Origin: Halobacillus litoralis
GTDB taxonomy: Bacteria > Bacillota > Bacilli > Bacillales > Halobacillaceae
Assembly (NCBI RefSeq): GCF_020524085.2
Contig: NZ_CP129016.1
Coordinates: forward strand, 3,835,859 to 3,899,858
Reading direction: 5' to 3'
DNA length: 64,000 nt
In this document: in pieces, positions 52,767 through 60,049 of the stretch
Numbering within the stretch: position 1 is the first letter of the stretch
How the letters are laid out: each line of letters begins with the position of its first letter
Translations under genes and position numbers: made by a program
Notes under the pieces: generated by a model
The model's input: only the letters and a program-made list of their open reading frames with translations
What the model was told of the DNA's origin: nothing
The model's database searches: none

Positions 52767-53315
52767 TTAGTGGTTTTGTTTAATGGTTTGGTGCTCTTTT
52801 TCAAATTCCAATAGTTTCTGCTTTTTATCTAAACCGCCGGCATAACCGACCAACTTGCCGTTACTTCCGATAATCCGGTGGCAGGGGACAATAATGGAAA
52901 AGGGGTTTTGGTTCACCGCTCCTCCTACAGCTCTGATCGCTTTCGGAGCATGCATGGAAGAGGCAATATCCTTGTAGGATCTGGTCTCCCCGTACGGAAC
53001 ATGGTGGAGAAGCGTCCTCCATACTTGACGTTGAAAATCTGTGCCGTAGCAGTTTAATGGCACATGAAATTCGTTCCTATGTCCTTCAAAGTAGTCGGAA
53101 AGTTCTTGCTTCGTTTGTGCTACATATTTGTGATCGGGGTCATACACCAGTTCACCTTTGAGAAAATGCTTCTTTTTCCAAGATTGATAGGTAGCGAGCC
53201 GGTCTTCATAATGACCATAGTCAATTCGGCAGACGCCTTCGTCATTCGCTAGTACAGTCATTGGGCCCAAAGGAGTTTCGAAAGTGTCATAGTATAAGAA
53301 CGATTGATGGTTCAT
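52767..53315 (-). CDS. ogt: Methylated-DNA--[protein]-cysteine S-methyltransferase (Ogt/AGT)
   Basis: The 182-residue suicide enzyme repairs O6-methylguanine by transferring the methyl group to its own Cys. The catalytic IVPCHRI (near 146-152), the helix-turn-helix region FQRQVWRTLLHHVPYGETRSY, and the Asn/Arg segment AIRAVGGAVNQNPF are intact. Length matches Ogt-type proteins without the AraC-like Ada domain. The start at 53315 lies 6 nt after AAGGGG. It is between queG and the amidase-domain gene on the same strand but has its own terminator. Confidence 0.93.
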   Translation of the reverse strand: MNHQSFLYYDTFETPLGPMTVLANDEGVCRIDYGHYEDRLATYQSWKKKHFLKGELVYDPDHKYVAQTKQELSDYFEGHRNEFHVPLNCYGTDFQRQVWRTLLHHVPYGETRSYKDIASSMHAPKAIRAVGGAVNQNPFSIIVPCHRIIGSNGKLVGYAGGLDKKQKLLEFEKEHQTIKQNH

Positions 53316-53387
53316 ATTCAACCCCTTCTTCTTTAACAGTTTTTTCTATTATACAAAAGCTTTCTTGTATTGAAAAGGTACATTTGG

Positions 53388-54521
53388 TTACTGTTCTTGA
53401 AATTGATTGCCCTTTTCCATTTCGAAAAGCACTTGTTCATCCTTTTCTCTTCCCATCGCTTCTTCGATAGCTGCGTAGCATTCCGGTTTTCCAATTTTCC
53501 CAAGTCCCCAGGCAGCCGTTCCACGAATGACAGGACGTGGGTCTTCCTTCATCAAACGAATGAGCTCATCAATCGCTGTCTCGTCACGGTAATGCGCTAG
53601 CGCAAGAATGGCGTTTCGTTGAATTGGCTTTTTTCCACGCCATGAACCTGAAATGAAACCGAATTTATCTTTGAATTGTCGGTTCGAAATAGAAAGCAAC
53701 GGGGTCAACTTTGGTTTGACGATCTCCGGATCAGGTTCGAATTCTTCATGATTATGAAAATCCTTCTTCCGGTTTTTTGGGCAGACGGTCTGGCACGTAT
53801 CACAGCCATAAAGACGATTACCGATTTTCGTCCGGAATTCATCCGGCAAAAAATCCTTCGTCTGTGTTAAAAATGCGATGCAGCGATTAGCATTCAATTG
53901 GCCGCCTTGGACGAGAGCATCCGTTGGGCACGCATCGACACAGATGTTGCAGTCTCCGCAACTGTCATCGACCGGTTCATCTGGTGCAAAAGGTATGTTC
54001 GTTACCAGCTCTCCAAGATATACATATGAACCAAACTCAGGAGTGATCACGGCACAATTTTTCCCACTAAAACCAATGCCCGCCCGTTCAGCTACCGCGC
54101 GGTCTGAGAGCTCTCCCGTGTCGACCATGGACTTCAATTCCACCTCTGGGAATTTTTCTTGTATAAATGCTCCTAAACGATGAAGGCGATCACGAACAAC
54201 ATCATGATAATCCTGTCCCCAGGAAGCGCGGCAGAAGATTCCCCGCCGTTCGCCTTTTTTACTTTTAGGAGCATCATGCATTTTTGAAGGATAAGCCAGG
54301 GCGATGGAAATAATGGATTGAGCACCGGGAAGCAGCCGGCCGGGCTCCGTCCGCTCTTGAACAGACCCTTTTTCAAAGCCGGACTGATAACCAAGTTCCT
54401 CCTGACGTTTCAGACGCGCTTTTAACTCACCAAAAACGTCGGCGGAAGCAAACCCGATTTTATCAATTCCAATTTCTTTACTATATGCAATGACTTCCTC
54501 TTTGAATTGATGAAAATCCAC
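53388..54521 (-). CDS. queG: Epoxyqueuosine reductase QueG with C-terminal HEAT repeats
   Basis: The 377-residue cobalamin and iron-sulfur enzyme makes queuosine from epoxyqueuosine in tRNA. Two ferredoxin-like clusters are seen: CGDCNICVDACPTDAL (~185-200) and CDTCQTVCPKN (~240-250). WGQDYHDVVRDRL (~103-115) is typical of the B12 site region, and the Asp of TGELSDRAVAERAG is the catalytic acid in the family. A HEAT-repeat tail occupies about 290-365. The start is GTG at 54521, after GGAGG. It begins 17 bp after the ABC-class ATPase gene, so the two are probably cotranscribed. Confidence 0.93.
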   Translation of the reverse strand: MDFHQFKEEVIAYSKEIGIDKIGFASADVFGELKARLKRQEELGYQSGFEKGSVQERTEPGRLLPGAQSIISIALAYPSKMHDAPKSKKGERRGIFCRASWGQDYHDVVRDRLHRLGAFIQEKFPEVELKSMVDTGELSDRAVAERAGIGFSGKNCAVITPEFGSYVYLGELVTNIPFAPDEPVDDSCGDCNICVDACPTDALVQGGQLNANRCIAFLTQTKDFLPDEFRTKIGNRLYGCDTCQTVCPKNRKKDFHNHEEFEPDPEIVKPKLTPLLSISNRQFKDKFGFISGSWRGKKPIQRNAILALAHYRDETAIDELIRLMKEDPRPVIRGTAAWGLGKIGKPECYAAIEEAMGREKDEQVLFEMEKGNQFQEQ

Positions 54522-54538
54522 CCTGACGCACCTCCTTT

Positions 54539-56248
54539 CTATCTTAAATCTTTCACTTTTGCTGTCCGGATCCGGTTCAGCGTAGCTGCAATTTCAAAAC
54601 GTCTCGGTCTAGCCAACTCACCTGGATGCTGGTCTTTGAACGGAGCAAAGGAAGCGAGCCCTTCTTGATCCAATTGATGTTCAATCCTATCAAGTAGTTC
54701 ATGAAGAGAACCCCCATGCTTCAGCACGCCTTTTTTATCTAAATGAAGCAGTAAATCAGCAATCATCCTTGTCTGAGATGCATCTACGAGCTGTTCTACA
54801 TGATCTAACGAGACGTCTTCACGGCCCATCAAAATCTTGTGCATTCCTTTGGCCTGGACCTTTTCTTTCTTTCCTTTACGAGTTTGTAAGCTTTGAGGTA
54901 AGAAGGAACGTATCGGCACAGCTCCAAAGGCATCATCATCCGATTCCAAGCGGCCATTTGGGTACTTACTTGCGATTTGTTTCGCTTTTTCCGTAACATT
55001 ATGAGGAATATACTGATCCATCATGATGACCTCATCAGCAACTTGAAAGTAATCCCCAGAACCACCCATAACAAGAATTGTAGAAACTTCCAATTCATCG
55101 CGCATCTGTTTAATTTTATCGATGAACGGGGTGATTGGTTCTTTCTCCTTCACAACAAGCTCCTGCATGCGCTCATCCCTAATCATAAAGTTTGTGGCAC
55201 TCGTATCTTCATCAATCAGCAAGCTCGATGCACCAGCCTCAAGGGCTTCAATGACATTCGCAGCTTGTGACGTACTACCACTGGCATTCTCCGTTGAAAA
55301 CCTTGTCGTATCTGTTCCATGTGGAAGGTTTTTAATGAATGGAGAGATGTCGACTGTGGATACTTGACGGCCATCTTCCGCTCTCACTTTCACAGCAGAA
55401 GGATCTGTCAGCACATACTCCCGGCCATCCCCTTCGATATGAGGATACACGCCACGCTCCATCGCATTCAACAGGGTACTTTTACCATGATAACCGCCTC
55501 CGACGATTAATACAATTCCACGCTTTAAGGCCATACCTGTAATCGGCTCATTCCTGTGCGGAAGGTCAATGGTCACTCGATTTGATTCAGGGCTTTCAAA
55601 AGGGACAGCGTCCTGCATAGGCCTTTGACTAATGCCACTCTCTCGAGGAAGAACCGCTCCGTCAGCAACGAACGAAATCCAATCATTCTTCTTCATTTCA
55701 TCAAGGATCGTTTGATGTTGGTCGGCAAGTTGGCAAACCGATTCCATTTCTTTATCTTTTATAGCAAAAACAGATTGGTTCATAATCTCTGGAAGAATGG
55801 AAAAGAAAAGCTTTTCTGCTTGTCTCCCATTAATCCGCCTACCATTAGCCGGCAGGCCAACCGTTAGACAGACCGTCAGATCCTCGGCATCTAAAGAAAC
55901 GGACGTTCGTTCCAGAATTTCCTGTCCCGGTTGATCAATCGCGATCATGCCACTTTTACCAGAACCTTTGACACTGGTTTGAGTTTTATGAATGGTCTTC
56001 GCAACCACCCGCGTTATTTGATCCTCTGCATAATACTTCCTGCGGGAATTCCCCTTCCACTCCGGAGCAATCCTCCGCTCAGAATCCGGAATACGGATGC
56101 GGATTTTAGAAGGAGCCGCAAAAGGATCTCCTTGAACATAATCAATCATCAAATCATATCTCGTAAATGAATACGTCCCTTGAATTTGTTTATAGGCTTT
56201 ATAGCTTTTTCCATCGATTTGTTTCAAATGCTGCTGTAACTTTTTCAT
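54539..56248 (-). CDS. Predicted ABC-class ATPase (PF09818 family)
   Basis: The 569-residue soluble protein belongs to the 'predicted ATPase of the ABC class' family. The P-loop is the unusual GGGYHGKSTLL (~260-270), the Walker B-like stretch is ASSLLIDEDTSATNFMIRD, and STILVMGGSGDYFQVAD lies near 405. No membrane helices or permease partner are present. The cellular role of the family is unknown; some members occur near RNA-related genes, and here it directly precedes queG, a tRNA modification gene. The start is ATG 56248, 8 nt after GAGGGAGG; upstream codons in the same frame lack a ribosome site. Confidence 0.85.
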   Translation of the reverse strand: MKKLQQHLKQIDGKSYKAYKQIQGTYSFTRYDLMIDYVQGDPFAAPSKIRIRIPDSERRIAPEWKGNSRRKYYAEDQITRVVAKTIHKTQTSVKGSGKSGMIAIDQPGQEILERTSVSLDAEDLTVCLTVGLPANGRRINGRQAEKLFFSILPEIMNQSVFAIKDKEMESVCQLADQHQTILDEMKKNDWISFVADGAVLPRESGISQRPMQDAVPFESPESNRVTIDLPHRNEPITGMALKRGIVLIVGGGYHGKSTLLNAMERGVYPHIEGDGREYVLTDPSAVKVRAEDGRQVSTVDISPFIKNLPHGTDTTRFSTENASGSTSQAANVIEALEAGASSLLIDEDTSATNFMIRDERMQELVVKEKEPITPFIDKIKQMRDELEVSTILVMGGSGDYFQVADEVIMMDQYIPHNVTEKAKQIASKYPNGRLESDDDAFGAVPIRSFLPQSLQTRKGKKEKVQAKGMHKILMGREDVSLDHVEQLVDASQTRMIADLLLHLDKKGVLKHGGSLHELLDRIEHQLDQEGLASFAPFKDQHPGELARPRRFEIAATLNRIRTAKVKDLR

Positions 56249-56305
56249 CCTGGATTCCTCCCTCAAACGAATAGGTCTATTATAGGGTTTATCCAATTTT
56301 CATCA

Positions 56306-56351
56306 ATAAAAAACGCAATGCTTCGTTACCCATTTAACGAAACACTGCGTT
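56306..56351 (-). terminator. Terminator of tRNA-Gly
   Basis: AACGCA(G/A)TG(T/C)TTCGTT arms pair over 16 bp with two mismatches; the minus strand ends in TTTTTTATT. It lies about 30 nt beyond the tRNA 3' end. Confidence 0.82.
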
Positions 56352-56379
56352 GGTTCACATAAGTATAAAATAATAGCAT

Positions 56380-56453
56380 TGGAGCGGGTGAAGGGAATCG
56401 AACCCTCGTCATCAGCTTGGAAGGCTGAGGTTTTACCATTAAACTACACCCGC
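56380..56453 (-). tRNA. tRNA-Gly (anticodon UCC)
   Basis: On the minus strand the 74-nt sequence has the acceptor arms GCGGGTG / CACCCGC, a D-loop TTTAATGGTAAAAC, the anticodon loop CTTCCAA (UCC), a T-arm GGTTCGATTCC and an encoded CCA end. It reads Gly codons GGA and GGG. It is a solitary tRNA with its own terminator. Confidence 0.97.
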
Positions 56454-56854
56454 ATAAATTAAAATCATTATTCTTGTTTTACTGAGGTCGAATCATTGTA
56501 CCAGTTGTTCGGACAACTCTTATCGTTTACATTTGTAATCATAACATTCGAAATCTAGCGACGCAACATGAAATTTACGATTTTTTGTCGAAAATTAATT
56601 TCCCCTTAACTTTAACAGTTTAATATAGATGTTTTCATATATTATTCCAATTAAAGGCTGTCTCTAAACCCTCTCTCGTTCTTCACGGTACTATTCCTTA
56701 GACCTGAAGTTTTGGTATGTGGATGGGGTTGGAGAGGGATGACTTCCGCCCCTCCCACACTCCACCAAGATTAAAGTACGAATACACTTTCCAGAAAAGT
56801 TAACCATTAAAGATTCATAACTCCCCAAAAACCGTATCAACGATTTTTAGTGTT
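56454..56854. other. Intergenic region upstream of tRNA-Gly, no gene recognised
   Basis: About 400 bp without a supportable ORF. It contains a small perfect hairpin (AGTTGT-TCGG-ACAACT, 56501-56516) and an imperfect GC-rich inverted repeat at about 56718-56764 (GGATGGGG ... CCCCTCC). The promoter of the tRNA must lie here but I could not define it with confidence. Confidence 0.4.
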
Positions 56855-56965
56855 TCAACTTTTCTTAGACTGATACACATAGATCATGGAGAACACTAGA
56901 AAAGCAATCAAGTGAATAGAGTCAATGAACAGTTTGAAGAGATCAACTAACGTAGTGGAATCCAT
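56855..56965 (-). CDS. 36-residue hydrophobic peptide
   Basis: On the minus strand GGGGGTG lies 6-7 nt before an ATG at 56965, opening 36 codons: MDSTTLVDLFKLFIDSIHLI then AFLVFSMIYVYQSKKS. One membrane helix (about 10-29) and a basic Lys-Lys-Ser end recall small holin-like or type I toxin peptides of bacilli, but no family is certain. It lies in a 780-bp gap without other genes. I saw no clear terminator or antisense RNA promoter. Confidence 0.5.
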   Translation of the reverse strand: MDSTTLVDLFKLFIDSIHLIAFLVFSMIYVYQSKKS

Positions 56966-57182
56966 AGGTTTCACCCCCAACAAGCATTTTAGCTGTGGTT
57001 CTGCTAAACATGTTGCTGTAGACAATAGAGCAGTTTGAGTGAGAGGACTTTTTTAAGAGATAGTGAGAAGAAGCTTTCCCTTATGGTCCCTCGTAATCTC
57101 ATTTTTATACGATGCAGAAATCAACATTTAAAAATAAGGAAATACTACTAATGCCATCCTTATCCTTTTTATCAACGTAAAA

Positions 57183-57211
57183 AGAAACCGAGATGCTGCA
57201 CCTCGGTTTCT
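57183..57211 (-). terminator. Terminator of the 150-residue hypothetical gene
   Basis: AGAAACCGAG and CTCGGTTTCT form a perfect 10-bp stem, with TTTTTACG after it on the minus strand. Confidence 0.88.
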
Positions 57212-57234
57212 GGATATTTAAATCTATTTTCCTT

Positions 57235-57687
57235 TTATAAGATCACCGTACTCTTCAATGCAGCGATTAAATGTTCAAAGTCTTCATCAACTTGCCTGCG
57301 AACATCATCCCGTTTGTAATCTTTGTTTTGCTCTTTGGAGTTTTCTGGTTCTATCAAAAGTGTACGTCCCTCCATAAAGGTGATTTCTATCTTACGTGGA
57401 GGCGTGTTTTCAGACAAACTGTAGTCTTCAAAGTATTCCTTCATAGAAATAATACGATCTGTAAACAAGGTTTCTTTTTTCAAAGCCATGTCCTGGGATA
57501 GGCTGAGCACCGTTAACGTCCGGTCGTTACGATTCACAATAAACAGTTGTTGTTGATCAGAATCGATGACCTCTAATAAACGATATTGGTCTGATTCAAA
57601 TAACTCTTCCGTAAACTCAAGAATTGCCGCCGTTTTCAAATGACTTAACTCTTCCGTACCCAATCTTTCTTTAAGATGGATGGACAT
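57235..57687 (-). CDS. Hypothetical cytosolic protein
   Basis: I do not recognise this 150-residue protein. It is hydrophilic and acidic, without signal peptide, membrane helix or Cys motif. Alternating patterns (YRLLEVIDSDQQQLFIVNRNDRTLTVLSLSQD and KIEITFMEGRTLLIEPEN) suggest a beta-rich domain in 30-115, followed by a charged helix (DDVRRQVDEDFEHLIAALKS). An excellent ribosome site (AAGGAGG) lies 9-10 nt before the ATG, and a strong terminator follows, so the gene is real and transcribed alone. Confidence 0.75.
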   Translation of the reverse strand: MSIHLKERLGTEELSHLKTAAILEFTEELFESDQYRLLEVIDSDQQQLFIVNRNDRTLTVLSLSQDMALKKETLFTDRIISMKEYFEDYSLSENTPPRKIEITFMEGRTLLIEPENSKEQNKDYKRDDVRRQVDEDFEHLIAALKSTVIL

Positions 57688-57923
57688 GTATGTGTAACCT
57701 CCTTAATAATTTGTTCATTTTACTCATCCCCCTTACCTTGTAGATAAAAACCTAAAATGAGAAAAATAAACAAATTTTACCATGACAAAAAAGGGGGTGG
57801 GGTTCCGAATGGCTGATTCATTCGACAAACCCTCCTTCTACATATGTAGATAGAGAATACAAATATAAGGGCACCGACTCATTTATATTTGAAATTAGGC
57901 GGATATCCACTTCATTAAAATTA

Positions 57924-58448
57924 TTACAGCCGCTCTGAAAGAACTTTAAAAGACTCAACCGCTTCTTTGTAATAAGTAAACTGACGATTTTGAATCGTTT
58001 GCTCCAGTTTTTTGAGAGCTGTGGAGGCTAGTTGCCTTAAATCTTCATGATTGGTCATCTTCATCAGCTTTTTAATCATCACTTGCTTTTCTTTCGTGTC
58101 TTCCTCTAATTCCTTCCATTCTTCAGCTGTATCTATTTGATGTTCTCCTAAGTCTGCCTCTACTCCTCGTCCAAGACCATCGATCAATTGTTTCATTTCT
58201 TCATTGTCATCCATACTTTCCCGAATAGATCGGATTGTTCTGGTATCAACAAGTTCTTCTTTCACTACCGCTTCCATTTCTTCAGGCTCTGCTTTATCTA
58301 TAATCACCGTTTCGTAGGATTGCCGATCATCACTGGGCAGGGCTTGAACCTTCACACTCTCCTGCTGCTCTACTTCCGTTAGCTGCCACACTCCAAACCC
58401 TAGTGCTAGGACACCAAGAATGGAAGTTCCTTTTACAAACTTACTCAT
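57924..58448 (-). CDS. Membrane-anchored acidic helical protein of unknown function
   Basis: I do not recognise this 174-residue protein. After MSKFVKG a single hydrophobic segment (TSILGVLALGFGVWQL) acts as anchor or uncleaved signal. The rest is acidic and strongly helical (EEMEAVVKEELVDTRTIRSI; EEWKELEEDTKEKQVMIKKL; HEDLRQLASTALKKLEQTI). The start at 58448 has AAGGGATGG upstream; the frame is open 46 codons further but without ribosome site. It lies downstream of the TraB-family gene, separated by that gene's terminator. Confidence 0.72.
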   Translation of the reverse strand: MSKFVKGTSILGVLALGFGVWQLTEVEQQESVKVQALPSDDRQSYETVIIDKAEPEEMEAVVKEELVDTRTIRSIRESMDDNEEMKQLIDGLGRGVEADLGEHQIDTAEEWKELEEDTKEKQVMIKKLMKMTNHEDLRQLASTALKKLEQTIQNRQFTYYKEAVESFKVLSERL

Positions 58449-58542
58449 TTTCCATCCCTTTCTCATTTGATTTTCTATAATTTTATATTTTCCGACACTT
58501 CGTTGTAACGCAATTGTAACATTCCATGAAATAACAGTAAAT

Positions 58543-58574
58543 ACAAAAAAAGAGAAGCTATGTTTAAGCTTCTC
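58543..58574 (-). terminator. Terminator of the TraB-family gene
   Basis: GAGAAGCT and AGCTTCTC form an 8-bp stem around TAAACAT-type loop sequence; seven T follow on the minus strand. Confidence 0.85.
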
Positions 58575-58586
58575 CTCTTGAATCAT

Positions 58587-59759
58587 TTATAAGTTTTCTA
58601 AAAATAATCGAATGACATCCGCACCGCCTATGAATGTTCCTAATGAGCTTCCGATATTCGCAAGAACGACCACAAGAAGGATACGAGTCACTTTATTGTT
58701 CCAGAACCCTTTGACACTTGTTACATCATCAGATAACGTTTCAAAGTCCGCTACATTCGGGCGTCTGAAATAGGCTTGTACAATCCCGGCAAACCAGCCT
58801 GCCGCAATCAATGGATTCAATGAAGTAATCGGTGCCATGATGAATGCTGACACAATGGCTAACGGATGGGCAAGGGCTGCAGCTGCTCCAATGGCCGAAA
58901 AAGACCCGTTCCATAACACCCAGCTGATGGTTTGTTGAGTGCCCGCGGCAGGATTTGAAAAGAAGGTATAGAGAATGATAGATACAATCAATACCGGGAT
59001 ACTCCACCCAATGATTTTCGGTACCTTCGATTTTGGTGGCCGTTGTTTCAGCTTTTTCAAATCGTGTTCTTTATGGATTTCTTCCTTGATTCCAGGTACG
59101 TGGGCCGCTCCGAGTATCGCGACTACTTTCTCACCTGGTGCATCTTTAATTTTTTGAGCCAGGTATTGGTCCCGCTCATCAATAAGTGGTTTCTTCAGCT
59201 TTGGGAAGTTATCCGTCAAATCCTGAAGCATCCCATCAAGCATATCTTGGGATTTCATTTTTTCCAACTCTTCTTCAGAGATTTTATCATTACTGAAGAT
59301 GCCGTAGAAGATAGACAACAACAGCTTCATCTTCCCTCCAAAGCCGATGTTGCCCCATATCCTTGAAAAAGTGATCTGGATATTTCGGTCAGCTAACACA
59401 AGCTCTGCTCCGACTTCTTCCGCTGATTCTATTCCCTGGATCATTTCCTGGCCTGCTTGAATACCAAACTGCTTGGCCATACGTCGTTGAAATGAGGAAA
59501 TGGCTAAGTTGACGAGTAACAAGGTCGCCTTTTTATTCTTAATGACTTCAAAAATATCTGTATTTTTCCAGCGATCACCATCTTGGATGGACTGAAACCT
59601 TTGCTCATCAAGTTCAACACAAACCGAATCCGGCTGCTCTTCTTCGATAACAGTTTTGACTTGTTCAGCACTTGCCTTCGAAACGTGAGCGGTGCCCACA
59701 AGAACGTATTCCTTATCATCTATGTGAATTCTCGTAATGTTTTCTTCCAATGCAGACAT
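58587..59759 (-). CDS. TraB/PrgY family membrane protein
   Basis: The 390-residue protein has an N-terminal TraB domain (about 10-225; VLVGTAHVSKASAEQV, the acidic VELDEQRF, and VVAILGAAHVPGI with conserved Glu and His) and a C-terminal membrane domain with about four helices (245-385). In enterococci TraB/PrgY reduces sex-pheromone output, probably by binding or cleaving the peptide; chromosomal members in bacilli and archaea are of unknown function. The conserved Glu and His pattern suggests a metal-dependent hydrolase. ATG at 59759 follows AAGGAAGG. No pheromone-like gene is beside it. Confidence 0.86.
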   Translation of the reverse strand: MSALEENITRIHIDDKEYVLVGTAHVSKASAEQVKTVIEEEQPDSVCVELDEQRFQSIQDGDRWKNTDIFEVIKNKKATLLLVNLAISSFQRRMAKQFGIQAGQEMIQGIESAEEVGAELVLADRNIQITFSRIWGNIGFGGKMKLLLSIFYGIFSNDKISEEELEKMKSQDMLDGMLQDLTDNFPKLKKPLIDERDQYLAQKIKDAPGEKVVAILGAAHVPGIKEEIHKEHDLKKLKQRPPKSKVPKIIGWSIPVLIVSIILYTFFSNPAAGTQQTISWVLWNGSFSAIGAAAALAHPLAIVSAFIMAPITSLNPLIAAGWFAGIVQAYFRRPNVADFETLSDDVTSVKGFWNNKVTRILLVVVLANIGSSLGTFIGGADVIRLFLENL

Positions 59760-59856
59760 CTGAACCTTCCTTTTTCACTTTCCGTTTATTTACTCTCCCC
59801 TCCCATATTAAACTAGATGAGTCCAAATGAGAATGCTTTCGACTAAAAACATGTCA

Positions 59857-59885
59857 TTGACAAGCACCTTGAGGAAGGATAGAAT
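59857..59885 (+). promoter_or_regulatory. Promoter of the riboswitch-ade unit
   Basis: A perfect TTGACA (59857-59862) and TAGAAT (59880-59885) are 17 bp apart. Transcription would begin near 59892, about 20 nt before the aptamer. Confidence 0.72.
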
Positions 59886-59913
59886 CTCCTATAATTATAT
59901 AAACCATTCAACC

Positions 59914-59984
59914 TTGCGTATAAATTTGGAAATAAGGTCCAAGTGTCTCTACCGAACCACCGTAAATGGTTTGACTACGAGAGG
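59914..59984 (+). promoter_or_regulatory. Purine riboswitch aptamer, guanine/hypoxanthine type
   Basis: All purine-aptamer landmarks are present: P1 arms CGTA/TACG, J1-2 TAAAT, P2 arms TTGGA/TCCAA with loop AATAAGG, J2-3 ending TCTCTACC, P3 arms AACCA/TGGTT with loop CCGTAAA, and J3-1 GACTAC. The specificity base (C74 of the xpt aptamer) is C in GACTAC, so guanine or hypoxanthine rather than adenine should bind. The gene that follows makes hypoxanthine from adenine. Confidence 0.88.
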
Positions 59985-60012
59985 GATACCCTTATCCTTC
60001 TCTTCATTTCTG
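59977..60012 (+). terminator. Riboswitch expression platform (terminator-like hairpin)
   Basis: GAGAGGGATA and TATCCTTCTC pair over 10 bp (one G.U) around CCCT, followed by TTCATTTCT. The 5' arm adjoins P1, so ligand binding could favour this terminator. The T-tract is interrupted, which makes the call moderate. Confidence 0.55.
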
Positions 60013-60049
60013 CACACGTAAAGGCTTAAAAAAGAGGAGGAACAAGAGG

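Noticed and set aside
57840..57900. CAAATATAA/TTATATTTG inverted repeat after the helical anchored protein gene
   Set aside because: The stem is AT-only, the loop is long and there is no T-tract, so it is not a convincing terminator.
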